In this document: positions 35,084 to 43,644 of the stretch, one piece after another
Position numbering within the stretch: position 1 is the first letter of the stretch
Layout: every line of letters starts with the position of its first letter
Position numbers and translations under genes: made by a program
Assembly: GCF_016907515.1 (NCBI RefSeq)
Contig: NZ_JAFBBY010000001.1
Span: 2,976,001-3,040,000, forward strand
Reading direction: 5' to 3'
DNA from: Nocardioides nitrophenolicus
Lineage (GTDB): Bacteria > Actinomycetota > Actinomycetes > Propionibacteriales > Nocardioidaceae
DNA length: 64,000 bases
Notes under the pieces: generated by a model
Databases searched by the model: none
Told to the model about the DNA's origin: nothing
The model's input: the letters and a program-made list of their open reading frames with translations, nothing else

Positions 35084-36517
35084 TCAGGCGGCGCGTGGTC
35101 GGGCGGGTGCGTAGGCCATCCCGGCCTTGCGGAGGTTGTCGAGGGTGTTGCGTGGTGGTGGTGTCCAGACGGGTTGGCCGGTGTCAGGGTCGATGTGGAC
35201 CACCCAGGGGGTTTGGTGGGTCAGGGTGTGGTGGTGGCGGCAGAGCATGACGAGGTTGTCGAGACTGGTGGTGCCTTGTTCGGCCCAGTGGGTGATGTGG
35301 TGGGCGTCGCAGGCCAGTGGCATGCGGGTGCAGCCGGGGAAGGCGCAGTGTCGGTCCCGGATCACCAGCGCGGTCCACAGGGCGGGGGTGACGAGGCGTT
35401 GGGCCCGGCCCACGTCGAGGACCTGGCTGTGGGTGCCGAGGACGGCGGGGATGATCTCGGCGTCACAGGCCATCCGCCGCACCGCGGTCGCGGACAGGCG
35501 GGTGCCGCTCGGGGTCTGGCCGTTGCGCGCCAGTCCGGTGTCGATGACTTGTTGGCGGAGGCTGTCGTGGTCGATGAGGACCACCACTCGGGGCTGGGCG
35601 CCGTGGTCCCTGGGGAGGTTGCCGGTGAGGTTGCCGGTGAGTTGGTCGGTGAGGGTGAGCCGGTTACACGCCTCGACCAGGGCGTCCCATAGCCGGGCGC
35701 CGGCGTCACGGACGTCGCGTCCGTCGTGGGCGCATTCGGGGTCCAGGCAGGCCCGGGCGGTGGCCACCCCGTCGGTGTCGTAGGCCGGGGCCCCGGCCGG
35801 CCGGGGGATCCCACCGCAGGCGCTCGGCGCGGAGGTCACCGGGGCCGCGAGCGGCAGCAGGACCGCCTTGATCGCCTCGGTGTCCTCGAGGGTGCCGTAG
35901 CCGTTGAGGCGGACCCCGCCGAGACCGTCCTCGGCGAAGGACAGGTGGCGGGCGTGGTGGGCACCGCGTTCGGTCTTGGCCTTCTCCTTGTCTGCGTTGA
36001 CGAGTGCGGCGTCGGGGTCGAGTCCACGCACCACATCACCGAACGCGTTCTGCAGGTCGGAGGCGTCGTAATGGTGGGTGTCGACCAGTTCCAGCATCGC
36101 TCCCGCGACGGCGGTGCGGAACTCGGGGACTCGGGGCAGGGTGTGGACCTTGGCCGCGATCGCGCGGGCCTGGGGCAGGGTCACGTGTCCGGTTTCGAGG
36201 GCGGTCTGGACCTCGGGCAGGTCGCGGAGCTGTTCGACCGCGCGGACCAGTCCGCCGCCGCTGCCCTTGTGGCCGCCGGTGAGGTGGGTGAGGTAGTCCT
36301 TGACCGAGGCCCAGCCCAGTTCACGGACCGCGTCGGTGGCCTCGAGTCGTTCGATGCCTCGCAGCAGGGCGGCGTCGAGGAACGAGCGGGCCGCTGTGAT
36401 CGACTCGACCACATTCACCGCATCGAGGCCCTCGAGCTCGTGCCAGTCGAGGCGGGCCAGCTCGGCGGCACGGTCGGCCGCGGCCGTAGCCGTGGAGAGC
36501 GCCCCGAGAGAAGACAT
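35084..36517 (-). CDS. DUF222/13E12-family protein with C-terminal HNH nuclease
   Basis: 477 residues. The long helical DUF222 (13E12 repeat) domain fills about residues 30-320. The C-terminal HNH motif is CAFPGCTRMPLACDAHHITHWAE ... NLVMLCRHHHTLTH, with four zinc-binding or catalytic His/Cys clusters. Members are multi-copy in actinobacterial genomes; some are thought to be mobile or DNA-repair linked, but the biochemical role is unsettled. An SOS box lies 13 bases upstream of the ATG, directly next to TAGGAT (-10, 36524-36529), so the gene should be induced by DNA damage. The transcript looks leaderless. Confidence 0.9.
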   Translation of the reverse strand: MSSLGALSTATAAADRAAELARLDWHELEGLDAVNVVESITAARSFLDAALLRGIERLEATDAVRELGWASVKDYLTHLTGGHKGSGGGLVRAVEQLRDLPEVQTALETGHVTLPQARAIAAKVHTLPRVPEFRTAVAGAMLELVDTHHYDASDLQNAFGDVVRGLDPDAALVNADKEKAKTERGAHHARHLSFAEDGLGGVRLNGYGTLEDTEAIKAVLLPLAAPVTSAPSACGGIPRPAGAPAYDTDGVATARACLDPECAHDGRDVRDAGARLWDALVEACNRLTLTDQLTGNLTGNLPRDHGAQPRVVVLIDHDSLRQQVIDTGLARNGQTPSGTRLSATAVRRMACDAEIIPAVLGTHSQVLDVGRAQRLVTPALWTALVIRDRHCAFPGCTRMPLACDAHHITHWAEQGTTSLDNLVMLCRHHHTLTHQTPWVVHIDPDTGQPVWTPPPRNTLDNLRKAGMAYAPARPRAA

Positions 36518-36529
36518 GCGCTCATCCTA

Positions 36530-36547
36530 TTCGAACACATGTTCGAA
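36530..36547. promoter_or_regulatory. LexA/SOS box of the DUF222-HNH gene
   Basis: TTCGAACACATGTTCGAA matches the actinobacterial LexA consensus TCGAAC-N4-GTTCGA exactly and extends one base on each side. It abuts the -10 box of the DUF222 gene. An extra TTCGAACAC half-site overlaps on the distal side. Confidence 0.9.
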
Positions 36548-36599
36548 CACAAGAGGTCTCTTCGAGCTGCCCGGCGCCCGTGGCGGGACGACGGCCTCG

Positions 36600-37415
36600 C
36601 TACAGCCTGGCCACCCGGTTCAGCAACCGCGCCTCCTCCTTCGCGTCCAGGGGCACGGCGAGCGCGTGCAGCCAGTCGGCGAGCTCGCCGGGTGCCAGTG
36701 CGCGGTGCTCGGTGGTTTCGCCCGGTCGCCGAACGGTCAGCGTGGTCGCGGTGAGCGCGACATGGCGGCCCTGGTCGTGCCGGGTGAGCATCAGGCTGGT
36801 GCGGAAGTGCGAGCCCGGGAAGGTGCTCGTGTAGTGGTGGCCCATGACGACGTCGACCGGCAACACCGGCAGCTCCTCGACGGTGTGCGTGTGCTCCCAG
36901 CCGCTCTCCCGCAGCCGCTGCAGGCCCCACCCGAGGTCGGCGCGCACCACCCGGTAGGTCCAGCCGGACTGGTCGCTGACGGCGCCGTCGGCCAGCACCG
37001 CCGGCCGGAGCAGGCTCATCCCGAAGCCCGGGTCGCAGAGCAGGCGCTCGCCGTCGAGCCGCACCTCGACGGTCATGTGGGTGCGGCCCTGGACGTCGCC
37101 CGTCGCGGGGTCGCCGACCCGGCCGAGGCGCCGCTCGACGTCGTAGCCCAGGCGGTCGAGGGCCGCCGCGAACACCGTGGCGTGCTCGAAGCAGTAGCCC
37201 CCGCGCCCGCGCTGCACGAACTTGTCGCTGAGCGCGTCGAGCCCGACGCCGGGATGCTGGTCGAGCAGGACGTCGATGTTGTCGAAGGTGAACGTCCGCA
37301 CGTGCGCGCCGTGGAGCGCGTCGAGCGCGGCTCGCGACGGTGGCTCCGCCGGCAGGCCGAGGCGCTCGAGGTAGCCGGTCAGGTCGAGCCGGTCGGTCTG
37401 CCAGGCGTCGCTCAT
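36600..37415 (-). CDS. nat: Arylamine N-acetyltransferase
   Basis: 271 residues, typical length. It moves an acetyl group from acetyl-CoA to arylamines, hydrazines or related amines in the cytosol. The catalytic triad is present: Cys75 in GRGGYCFEHATVF, His113 in RTHMTVEV and Asp128 in CDPGFG. The ATG at 37415 overlaps the stop of the NTF2-like gene (ATGA) and has TACGAT 6 bases upstream as an additional internal promoter. In mycobacteria a NAT gene lies in the cholesterol-catabolism region, which makes its position at the edge of an acyl-CoA island notable, though not proof of a link. Confidence 0.94.
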   Translation of the reverse strand: MSDAWQTDRLDLTGYLERLGLPAEPPSRAALDALHGAHVRTFTFDNIDVLLDQHPGVGLDALSDKFVQRGRGGYCFEHATVFAAALDRLGYDVERRLGRVGDPATGDVQGRTHMTVEVRLDGERLLCDPGFGMSLLRPAVLADGAVSDQSGWTYRVVRADLGWGLQRLRESGWEHTHTVEELPVLPVDVVMGHHYTSTFPGSHFRTSLMLTRHDQGRHVALTATTLTVRRPGETTEHRALAPGELADWLHALAVPLDAKEEARLLNRVARL

Positions 37416-37879
37416 CGCTCGATCGTACGGACCCGGCGCACCGGTCCCGTGGTGATCGCCTCGACACTCAACGAGCGCTCCGCGATCAGCCATCGACCGC
37501 CGACCCGGGCGTAGGCGTCGTCGTAGTGCAGGTACCAGGTCAGGTCCCTGGCCTGACCGTCCTCGGCGACGCCGAGGTGGTGTGCGGTGCAGGCGACCCG
37601 ACCGGTTGCTTGGTCGGGTCCGGCTGAGTCGGCGATCCGGCCGACCACCGCGTGGAAGGTGGACGCGAACCCGCTGAGCCGGCCGAGGGCGGCGACCACC
37701 GCGGGCCGCCCGCGCACCTCGACGCACGGGTCGAGCTCGGCCGGTGGGTCGGGGAGCCGAAGCCGCGCGTCCGGTGTGAACAGCTCGCCCACGGCGGAGA
37801 GCTCGCGCTGGTCGACGAGAAGTGCGTAGCGCTGCACGAGGTCGTCGAGAGCGAGGCGGTCCTCGGTCGTCAGGGTCAC
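37412..37879 (-). CDS. NTF2-like (SnoaL-type) protein
   Basis: 155 residues from the GTG at 37879, which has GGAGG 8 bases upstream. An ATG at 37915 would add 12 residues without a ribosome site. The pattern LTTEDRLALDDLVQRYALLVDQRELSAVGELFTPDARL ... GGRWLIAERSL is that of the cone-shaped NTF2/SnoaL fold, used by ketosteroid isomerases, cyclases, dehydratases and binding proteins. The Asp/Tyr residues that would fix a function cannot be assigned here. It is translationally coupled to nat and divergent from the first Liv-type importer. Confidence 0.85.
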   Translation of the reverse strand: MTLTTEDRLALDDLVQRYALLVDQRELSAVGELFTPDARLRLPDPPAELDPCVEVRGRPAVVAALGRLSGFASTFHAVVGRIADSAGPDQATGRVACTAHHLGVAEDGQARDLTWYLHYDDAYARVGGRWLIAERSLSVEAITTGPVRRVRTIER

Positions 37880-37936
37880 GTCGTCAGCCTCCTGGCGAGT
37901 CCGGATCGAAGGCAAGTGACGGGATCCGAGTTTTGC

Positions 37937-37952
37937 CCTAGCGTTTGCTTGG
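37937..37952. promoter_or_regulatory. Catabolic-island operator, copy a
   Basis: CCAAGCAAACGCTAGG (read on the minus strand) is a palindrome of the form CCAAGC-N4-GCTWGG. It overlaps the -35 area of the importer promoter, whose -10 is TACTAT at 37962-37967. Identical architecture recurs at 44354 and 48740. Confidence 0.65.
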
Positions 37953-38069
37953 TTCGTATCTTACTATGACGATTCGAAATAACCCGGAAGGTCATACGAG
38001 CGACTCGGGTCCTCGTGTCGAACTGGCGGACCCGTCGGTCCGCCCAAGGTCATCAGAAGGAAATCTGGG

Positions 38070-39266
38070 ATGAAGACACGTCTGTTCAAGGTGGTCGGCG
38101 GACTCGCCGCCCTCGCCCTCGTCGCCGCGGGCTGTGCCGGTGAGGACTCCACCGGTGGCGGCAAGGACGGCGAGTACCGCGTCCTGGTGCTCGGCGGCAT
38201 CTCGGCCGAGGGTCCCCTCGCCGACAACGCCTCGACGTCGGTCCTGTCGGCGAAGGCGGGCGTCGAGCTCGTCAACGCCAGCGGCGGCATCGACGGTCGC
38301 AAGGTCAAGCTCGAGGTCCTCGACGACCAGGCCGACCCGACCGTGGCGGTCACCAAGCTGCGCGAGGCGATCGCCAAGGGCAAGCCCGACCTGGTCCTGA
38401 ACTCCGGTCCCTCGACCGTCGCGGACGCGACCCTCCCGATCCTGAAGCAGAACAGCATCCTGTCCTTCAACATCGGCCCGACCGAGACCTCGGCCGACCC
38501 GAAGGCATTCCCGCTCAACTTCGACCTCTCGGCCAGCGCGCAGAACCAGCTCGACGCGTTCCCGCCGTACTTCGAGGAGAAGGGGTACGCCAAGGTCGGC
38601 ATCCTGCACGGCTCCAGCTCGTACGGCGAGGTCTACGGCGCCGCCGCCGAGAAGACCTTCGACGCGGCCGGCACCGACGTCGTCGCGAACGAGGAGTACG
38701 ACGTCGCGTCGCTCGACATGACCCCGCAGCTCGAGGCGATCCGCGCCAAGAACCCCGACGTGCTCGTCCTCGACGCGTACGGCGCTCCGCTGGGCTACGT
38801 CCTCAAGGGCATCGAGAAGCTCAACTGGAACGTCCCGATCATCGGCAACACCTCGGTCGCCGCGACCAGCCTGATCTCGACCGAGCCGCCGTCGGGCGTC
38901 CTCGGCACGCCGGCCACCAAGAACCTCGTCATGCAGGTCTACACCAGCACGGCGTACGACGCGGCCGACACCGATGTCGTCGACCTGGTCGCCCGGATGA
39001 AGAAGATCGAGCCGATCAAGTCGACGCTGATCCTGGCCTACAACAACGACGCGCTCGCCCTGGTCCAGGCCGCCGCCGAGGAGGCCGACTCCACCGACGC
39101 GAAGAAGCTCGCGGAGGCGCTGCTCGACCCGAAGGTGCAGGAGTCCGCCGTGACCGCGGTGCTCGGCACCTACCGGTTCTCTGCCGACTCGCACGCCGCC
39201 AACCCGTCGCCGGACGAGTTCGCCTTCATCTCGCCCGGTCCGCTCCAGGACGGCCAGTTCCACTGA
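38070..39266 (+). CDS. Liv-type ABC transporter substrate-binding lipoprotein (system 1)
   Basis: 398 residues. The leader ends LALVAAGC with lipid-anchor Cys22. The mature part is a periplasmic-binding-protein type I fold (LGGISAEGPLADNAST ... ASGGIDGRKVKLEVLDDQADP), the LivK/HAAT class that binds amino acids, amides, and often aromatic or short carboxylic acids. It opens the operon of system 1; AAGGA precedes the ATG. A strong hairpin after its stop (39275-39308) should protect its mRNA so that it is made in excess over the membrane parts. The ligand is unknown, presumably the substrate of the acyl-CoA island. Confidence 0.92.
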   Translation: MKTRLFKVVGGLAALALVAAGCAGEDSTGGGKDGEYRVLVLGGISAEGPLADNASTSVLSAKAGVELVNASGGIDGRKVKLEVLDDQADPTVAVTKLREAIAKGKPDLVLNSGPSTVADATLPILKQNSILSFNIGPTETSADPKAFPLNFDLSASAQNQLDAFPPYFEEKGYAKVGILHGSSSYGEVYGAAAEKTFDAAGTDVVANEEYDVASLDMTPQLEAIRAKNPDVLVLDAYGAPLGYVLKGIEKLNWNVPIIGNTSVAATSLISTEPPSGVLGTPATKNLVMQVYTSTAYDAADTDVVDLVARMKKIEPIKSTLILAYNNDALALVQAAAEEADSTDAKKLAEALLDPKVQESAVTAVLGTYRFSADSHAANPSPDEFAFISPGPLQDGQFH

Positions 39267-39274
39267 CGTGCTGA

Positions 39275-39308
39275 CGCCGGCGGGGTGGGGTGACCCGCCC
39301 CGCCGGCG
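39275..39308 (+). terminator. Intercistronic hairpin after the binding-protein gene
   Basis: Perfect 11-bp arms CGCCGGCGGGG (39275-39285) and 39298-39308, with additional pairing inside the 12-base loop. It lies within the operon, so it is probably a partial terminator or RNA stabiliser setting the binding protein to permease ratio. Confidence 0.75.
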
Positions 39309-39335
39309 CTCGCCGTACGACCCGAGGGAATCACC

Positions 39336-40193
39336 GTGACTCTGATCTGGGGTGGCCTGTCCCTGGGGGCGATCTACGCGATCGTCGCCATCGGCTACAA
39401 CATCGTCTTCATCTCCTCGAAGACCTTCAACTTCGCCCACGCGCAGCTGACCATGGTCGGCGCGTTCGTGGCCTACACCGGCCTGGTGACCTGGGACCTG
39501 CCGCCCGTGCTCGTCGTCGTGATGGCGGCGCTCGCCGTCGCGGTGATCGCGGCGGTCGAGGAGCGGATCGCGATCCGCCCCGTCGGCGACATGCACAACA
39601 TCCTGGTCACCACGCTGGGTGCGTCGATCCTGCTCGACGGCATCGCCCAGCTCACCTGGGGCACCCAGCCGCTGACCGTTCCGTTCTTCGGCGGGGACGA
39701 GGCGTTCACCCTGCTCGGTGGCCGGGCGTACCCGGTCGAGCTGTTCCTGATCGCGCTGGCCGTGCTGCTCGTCATCGCGCTCGGCGTCTACAGCCGCCGC
39801 TCGCTCACCGGTCTGGCCCTCCTCGGCATGGCCGAGGACCGCGAGGCGGCGCTGCTGCGAGGCGTGAACGTACGCCGCATGGCCTTCATGGCGTTCGTGG
39901 CTGCGGGCGCACTCGCCGGCTTCGCCGGCATGTTCGTCGGGTCCAAGACGTTCGCGGTGTCCACGCTGGGTGCCGCGCTGGCCCTCAAGGGCTTCGTGGT
40001 GCTGGCCATCGGCGGCTTCGGCTCGATGCCGGGCACCCTGGTCGGCGGCGCGATGGTCGGGCTGGCCGAGGCCTACGCCTCGCGCTACCTCGGCGGTGAG
40101 TACGCCAACCTCGCCGTGTTCCTGATCCTCATCACCATCTTGATGGTGCGTCCCGCCGGGCTCTTCGTCCGCACCAAGGAAAGGGTGGTGTGA
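39336..40193 (+). CDS. Liv-type ABC transporter permease LivH (system 1)
   Basis: 285 residues, about eight membrane helices (for example VLVVVMAALAVAVIAAV and LFLIALAVLLVIALGVY). It has the LivH features SLGAIYAIVAIGYNIVF near the start, FNFAHAQLTMVGAF, and the cytosolic coupling loop around RGVNVRRMAFMAFVAAGALAG. The GTG start has GAGGGA upstream. The stop overlaps the next gene (GTGTGA). It pairs with the fused LivM-LivG protein to form the channel. Confidence 0.93.
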   Translation: MTLIWGGLSLGAIYAIVAIGYNIVFISSKTFNFAHAQLTMVGAFVAYTGLVTWDLPPVLVVVMAALAVAVIAAVEERIAIRPVGDMHNILVTTLGASILLDGIAQLTWGTQPLTVPFFGGDEAFTLLGGRAYPVELFLIALAVLLVIALGVYSRRSLTGLALLGMAEDREAALLRGVNVRRMAFMAFVAAGALAGFAGMFVGSKTFAVSTLGAALALKGFVVLAIGGFGSMPGTLVGGAMVGLAEAYASRYLGGEYANLAVFLILITILMVRPAGLFVRTKERVV

Positions 40194-42052
40194 CCGTGGC
40201 TGCTCAGTCGCTTGCCCGCCGTATTGCGGGCGGTCCGCTCTGGATCGTCCCGCTGGTGCTGGGGATCCTGCTGATCCTGGTGCCGTACTTCAACCTGGAG
40301 TACTCCATCGTCCGCCAGCTCCAGCTGGCGATGATCCTGTCGCTGCTCGTCAGCGGTCTCAACCTCAGCCTCGGCTTCGCGGGCGAGCTGGCGCTCGGTC
40401 AGGTGGCGATGTACGCCGCCGGCGCCTACACCGCCGGCCTGCTGTCCGTGCACGGGCACACCGACATCCTGCTGCAGCTGGTCGCCGCCGGCGTCGCGGC
40501 ACTGCTGGTCGGCGTCGTCACGGGCATCCCGGGCCTGCGCCTGGGCAGCTGGTCGCTGGCGATGACGTCCTTCTTCCTCGTGCTGCTCCTGCCCGACGTG
40601 ATCGCGATCTTCCGCGAGGACACCGGCGGTCGCAACGGTCTCACCGGGCTGCTCTCGCCGACCCTGTTCGGCCGGGTGCTCACGCCCGAGGACTACTTCA
40701 TGGTCATCGCGATCGTGACCGTCGCCTGGTTCGCGGTGATGCGCAACATCGCCGTGTCCCGGCACGGCACCGCGCTGCGGGTGCTCAAGCAGAGCCCGGT
40801 CCTGGCCGCGTCGATGGGCATCAACGTGTTCCGGATGAAGCTGATGGCCTACGCCCTCGGCGCCGTCCCGGCCGGGCTCGCGGGTGCGCTGTTCGCGAGC
40901 CTCGACCTCTACATCTCGCCCGAGGCGTTCTCCTTCACCGTCGCCACCACCATCCTGGCCTCCTCCGTCCTCGGCGGCTCGGCCAGTGTGTACGGCGCCG
41001 TGTTCGGCGCGTTCGTGCTGCAGTTCGGCCTCAACCAGTCGACCGACTTCCAGAAGTACTCGCTGGTCGTCACCGGCGCCTTCCTCATCATCGGCGGCGT
41101 GCTGCTCACCGGCGGACTCTCCGGCCTGGCCCGGGCGCTGTGGCGCAGGATGCTCGCCGAGGACCCGGTGGCCCCGGCGGAGCGGGCGGTCGCGGCCGAC
41201 GACGAGGTGCCCGCCGTACCCGGCAAGGTGCTGCGGGTCGAGGGCGTCGCCAAGGCGTTCGGCGGCAACCAGGCGCTCAAGGGCGTCGACCTGACCGCGA
41301 CGCCCGGGCGGGTCACCGCATTGATCGGGCCCAACGGCTCGGGCAAGACCACGCTGCTCAACATGATCTGCGGCTTCTACCGCACCGACGCGGGCGTGAT
41401 CGCGCTCGACGACCGGCAGCTGCAGCGGATGGGCCCGGACCGGGTCGCCCGCACCGGAGTCGCGCGCACCTTCCAGACGCCCAACATCCCCGAGGGGATC
41501 ACGGTCCGTGAGGCCGTGATGGCGGGTCGGTACGCCGGCCACCGGGCCACGGTCCTCGAGGCCGTGCTCCGGCTGCCCCGCTACCGCAAGGTCCGCAAGG
41601 GCGACCTGGCCGAGGCGGACCGGGTCCTCGACCTGGTCGGCATCCGCCATCTCGAGAACGCCGAGGCGACCGCGCTCCCGCTCGGCCAGCGTCGGCTGCT
41701 CGAGGTGGCGCGTTGCCTGATCAGCAACCCGGGCGTGCTCCTGCTCGACGAGACCGCCTCCGGACTGGACGAGGACGAGGTCGAGCGCCTCGCCGAGGTG
41801 ATCCGCCGGGTGCGCGACGCGGGCGGGACCGTCGTCCTGGTCGAGCACAACTTCCAGCTGGTGCTCTCGCTGGCCGACGAGATCGTCGCGCTCGCGCACG
41901 GTGAGCTGATGGCCAAGGGGACGCCGGAGGAGATACAGAACAACGAGCGGGTGATGAGCGAGTACCTCGGCATCGACCCCGACAAGCCGGCCGCGCAGCA
42001 CGTGGTGCTGGCCGACGTGATCGACGGAGCCCAGGACGGAGCGGAGCGATGA
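40190..42052 (+). CDS. Fused LivM permease and LivG ATPase (system 1)
   Basis: 620 residues, two genes in one. Residues 1-315 are a LivM-type permease (SLGFAGELALGQVAMYAAGAY; coupling loop SPVLAASMGINVFRMKL). An alanine/proline linker (about 320-345) joins it to an ABC ATPase: Walker A GPNGSGKTT at 380-388, signature-like LPLGQRRLLEVAR, Walker B VLLLDETASGLD and switch VLVEHNF. The Walker B has DET where LivG usually has DEP. The second importer in the window has these as separate proteins. Permease-ATPase fusion is known in some Liv transporters. Start GTG overlaps the LivH stop and the stop overlaps the LivF start. Confidence 0.93.
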   Translation: MTVAAQSLARRIAGGPLWIVPLVLGILLILVPYFNLEYSIVRQLQLAMILSLLVSGLNLSLGFAGELALGQVAMYAAGAYTAGLLSVHGHTDILLQLVAAGVAALLVGVVTGIPGLRLGSWSLAMTSFFLVLLLPDVIAIFREDTGGRNGLTGLLSPTLFGRVLTPEDYFMVIAIVTVAWFAVMRNIAVSRHGTALRVLKQSPVLAASMGINVFRMKLMAYALGAVPAGLAGALFASLDLYISPEAFSFTVATTILASSVLGGSASVYGAVFGAFVLQFGLNQSTDFQKYSLVVTGAFLIIGGVLLTGGLSGLARALWRRMLAEDPVAPAERAVAADDEVPAVPGKVLRVEGVAKAFGGNQALKGVDLTATPGRVTALIGPNGSGKTTLLNMICGFYRTDAGVIALDDRQLQRMGPDRVARTGVARTFQTPNIPEGITVREAVMAGRYAGHRATVLEAVLRLPRYRKVRKGDLAEADRVLDLVGIRHLENAEATALPLGQRRLLEVARCLISNPGVLLLDETASGLDEDEVERLAEVIRRVRDAGGTVVLVEHNFQLVLSLADEIVALAHGELMAKGTPEEIQNNERVMSEYLGIDPDKPAAQHVVLADVIDGAQDGAER

Positions 42053-42798
42053 GCGCCTCGAGCACCCCCGAGAGCGAGCTGCTGCTCGAGGTCCGCGGCC
42101 TCGGCACCGGCTACGGCGACCTCCGGGTCGTCTGGGACGTGTCGTTCGACGTACGAGCGGGTGAGATCACGGTCCTGCTCGGCCGCAACGGCGCCGGCAA
42201 GACCACCACCATCCGTGCGATCAGCGGCCTGAACAAGATCGTCGCCGGAGAGGTCCGCTACCGCGGCGAGTCGCTCGCCAAGGTGCCGGCGCACCAGCGG
42301 GTGCGGGACGGGATCGCCTACGTCCAGGAGGGCAAGCGGGTCTTCCACTCGCAGACCATCGAGCAGAACCTGCTCCTCGGCGGCTACACCCGCAGGCTCA
42401 AGCGCTCCGAGCTGCGTGCGGAGGCCGAGCGGATCTACGAGCTGTTCCCGATCCTCGCCGAGAAGCGGGCGCTGCCCGCCGCCAGCATGTCCGGCGGGCA
42501 GCAGCAGATGCTGGCCATCGGCCAGGCGCTGATGGCCCAGCCGCGCCTGCTCATGCTCGACGAGCCGTCCGGCGGCCTGGCCCCGGTCATCGTCAACGAG
42601 GTGATGGAGCGCGTCCACCAGCTCAAGGAGACCGGCATCGGCATCCTGCTCGTCGAGCAGGCCGTCGAGGCGTCCTTCGCCATCGCCGACCACGTCACCG
42701 TCCTGGACATGGGCCGCACCATGCTGTCCTCCCCGGCCAGCGAGGTCAGCGACCTGACGCTGCTGCAGGACGCCTACTTCGGCAAGGCTGCGGGCTGA
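42049..42798 (+). CDS. Liv-type ABC transporter ATPase LivF (system 1)
   Basis: 249 residues. Walker A GRNGAGKTTT, signature MSGGQQQMLAIGQAL and Walker B LLMLDEPSGGLAP are intact, and the switch region is LLVEQAVE. It is the second ATPase of the importer, pairing with the LivG half of the upstream fusion. ATGA overlap with that gene couples translation. It ends the system 1 operon; the 64-bp palindrome begins 9 bases after the stop. Confidence 0.94.
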   Translation: MSASSTPESELLLEVRGLGTGYGDLRVVWDVSFDVRAGEITVLLGRNGAGKTTTIRAISGLNKIVAGEVRYRGESLAKVPAHQRVRDGIAYVQEGKRVFHSQTIEQNLLLGGYTRRLKRSELRAEAERIYELFPILAEKRALPAASMSGGQQQMLAIGQALMAQPRLLMLDEPSGGLAPVIVNEVMERVHQLKETGIGILLVEQAVEASFAIADHVTVLDMGRTMLSSPASEVSDLTLLQDAYFGKAAG

Positions 42799-42806
42799 TC
42801 TCTAGC

Positions 42807-42870
42807 GCCGACCCGGCAGAAACTTGTGCCGGGTCGGCGCCGACCCGGCACAAGTTTCTGCCGGGTCGGC
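42807..42870. terminator. 64-bp perfect palindrome, bidirectional terminator
   Basis: 42807-42838 and 42839-42870 are exact 32-base reverse complements with no loop. Each half is itself a hairpin: GCCGACCCGGCA, 8 bases, TGCCGGGTCGGC. The next base begins the IclR stop codon, so the element joins the ends of two convergent genes. Length and perfection exceed what a terminator needs. Confidence 0.85.
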
Positions 42871-43644
42871 TCACGCCAGCCGGAGGACCGGCCCGCGCTT
42901 CGAGGGTGACCAGTCCGGGTACAGCGTGCGGCTGGTCGTGCGGGCGGCGGCGAGCAGCAGCGGCCCGATCACGGGAAGCGGGAGATGGCCGCGCCGGACC
43001 ACGGAGATGGCGGCGAGCGGGCGCGGGCCGCGGGGGCCGGGGATCACGGTGGCCATCGAGCTGATGCCCGTGCCGGGCAGGCCGTCGAGGATCGCGATCC
43101 CCTTGCGCCGGCGTACGGCGGCCAGCTCGTGGTGCACCGACTCGAGGCCGCCGGGAGTCCGGTCCAGGTGGCCGACCAGGGCGTCGACCTGCTCGGGCGC
43201 GAGCGCCGCCAGCATCGCCAGGCCGCTGACCGAGTCGGTGGCGATGATCCGCCCGCCCACGCGGGACGGGATGGTCGTGGCGCGGACGCCGCCGACCTTG
43301 TCGAGGTAGTGCACGATCGGCCCGTCGAGCACCGAGAGGTGGACGACGGCGTCGGTCGCGAGCTGCAGCTCGTTGAGCGCCACCGACGCGGCGGCGCGCA
43401 GGTCGAGGTGCTCGCTCTCCCCGCCCCCGGTGGTGAGCCGGCGCCCGGGTGCGTAGCCGCGGCGGTCGTGGTGGACCCAGCCGAGGTCGCGCAGGGTGGT
43501 CAGGAGCCGGAACACGGTGGTGCGCGGCAGCTCGGTGATCTCCGCGATCTCGTCGAGGCCGAGCGGCCCGGGCGCGTCGTCGAACGCGTCCAGGATCATC
43601 GTCGCGCGCTCGAGGACGCCCAGGCGCGTGGCCCCGGCGCTCAT
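42871..43644 (-). CDS. IclR-family transcriptional regulator
   Basis: 257 residues. The N-terminal winged helix is LGVLERATMILDAFDDAPGPLGLDEIAEITELPRTTVFRLLTTL. The C-terminal effector domain has HLSVLDGPIVHYLDKVGG and SVSGLAMLAAL. IclR proteins usually control aromatic or short carboxylic acid catabolism by binding a pathway acid. Its start overlaps the end of the upstream PadR gene by 4 bases, so two unrelated regulators are made from one mRNA. Likely target: one of the neighbouring catabolic operons. Confidence 0.92.
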   Translation of the reverse strand: MSAGATRLGVLERATMILDAFDDAPGPLGLDEIAEITELPRTTVFRLLTTLRDLGWVHHDRRGYAPGRRLTTGGGESEHLDLRAAASVALNELQLATDAVVHLSVLDGPIVHYLDKVGGVRATTIPSRVGGRIIATDSVSGLAMLAALAPEQVDALVGHLDRTPGGLESVHHELAAVRRRKGIAILDGLPGTGISSMATVIPGPRGPRPLAAISVVRRGHLPLPVIGPLLLAAARTTSRTLYPDWSPSKRGPVLRLA

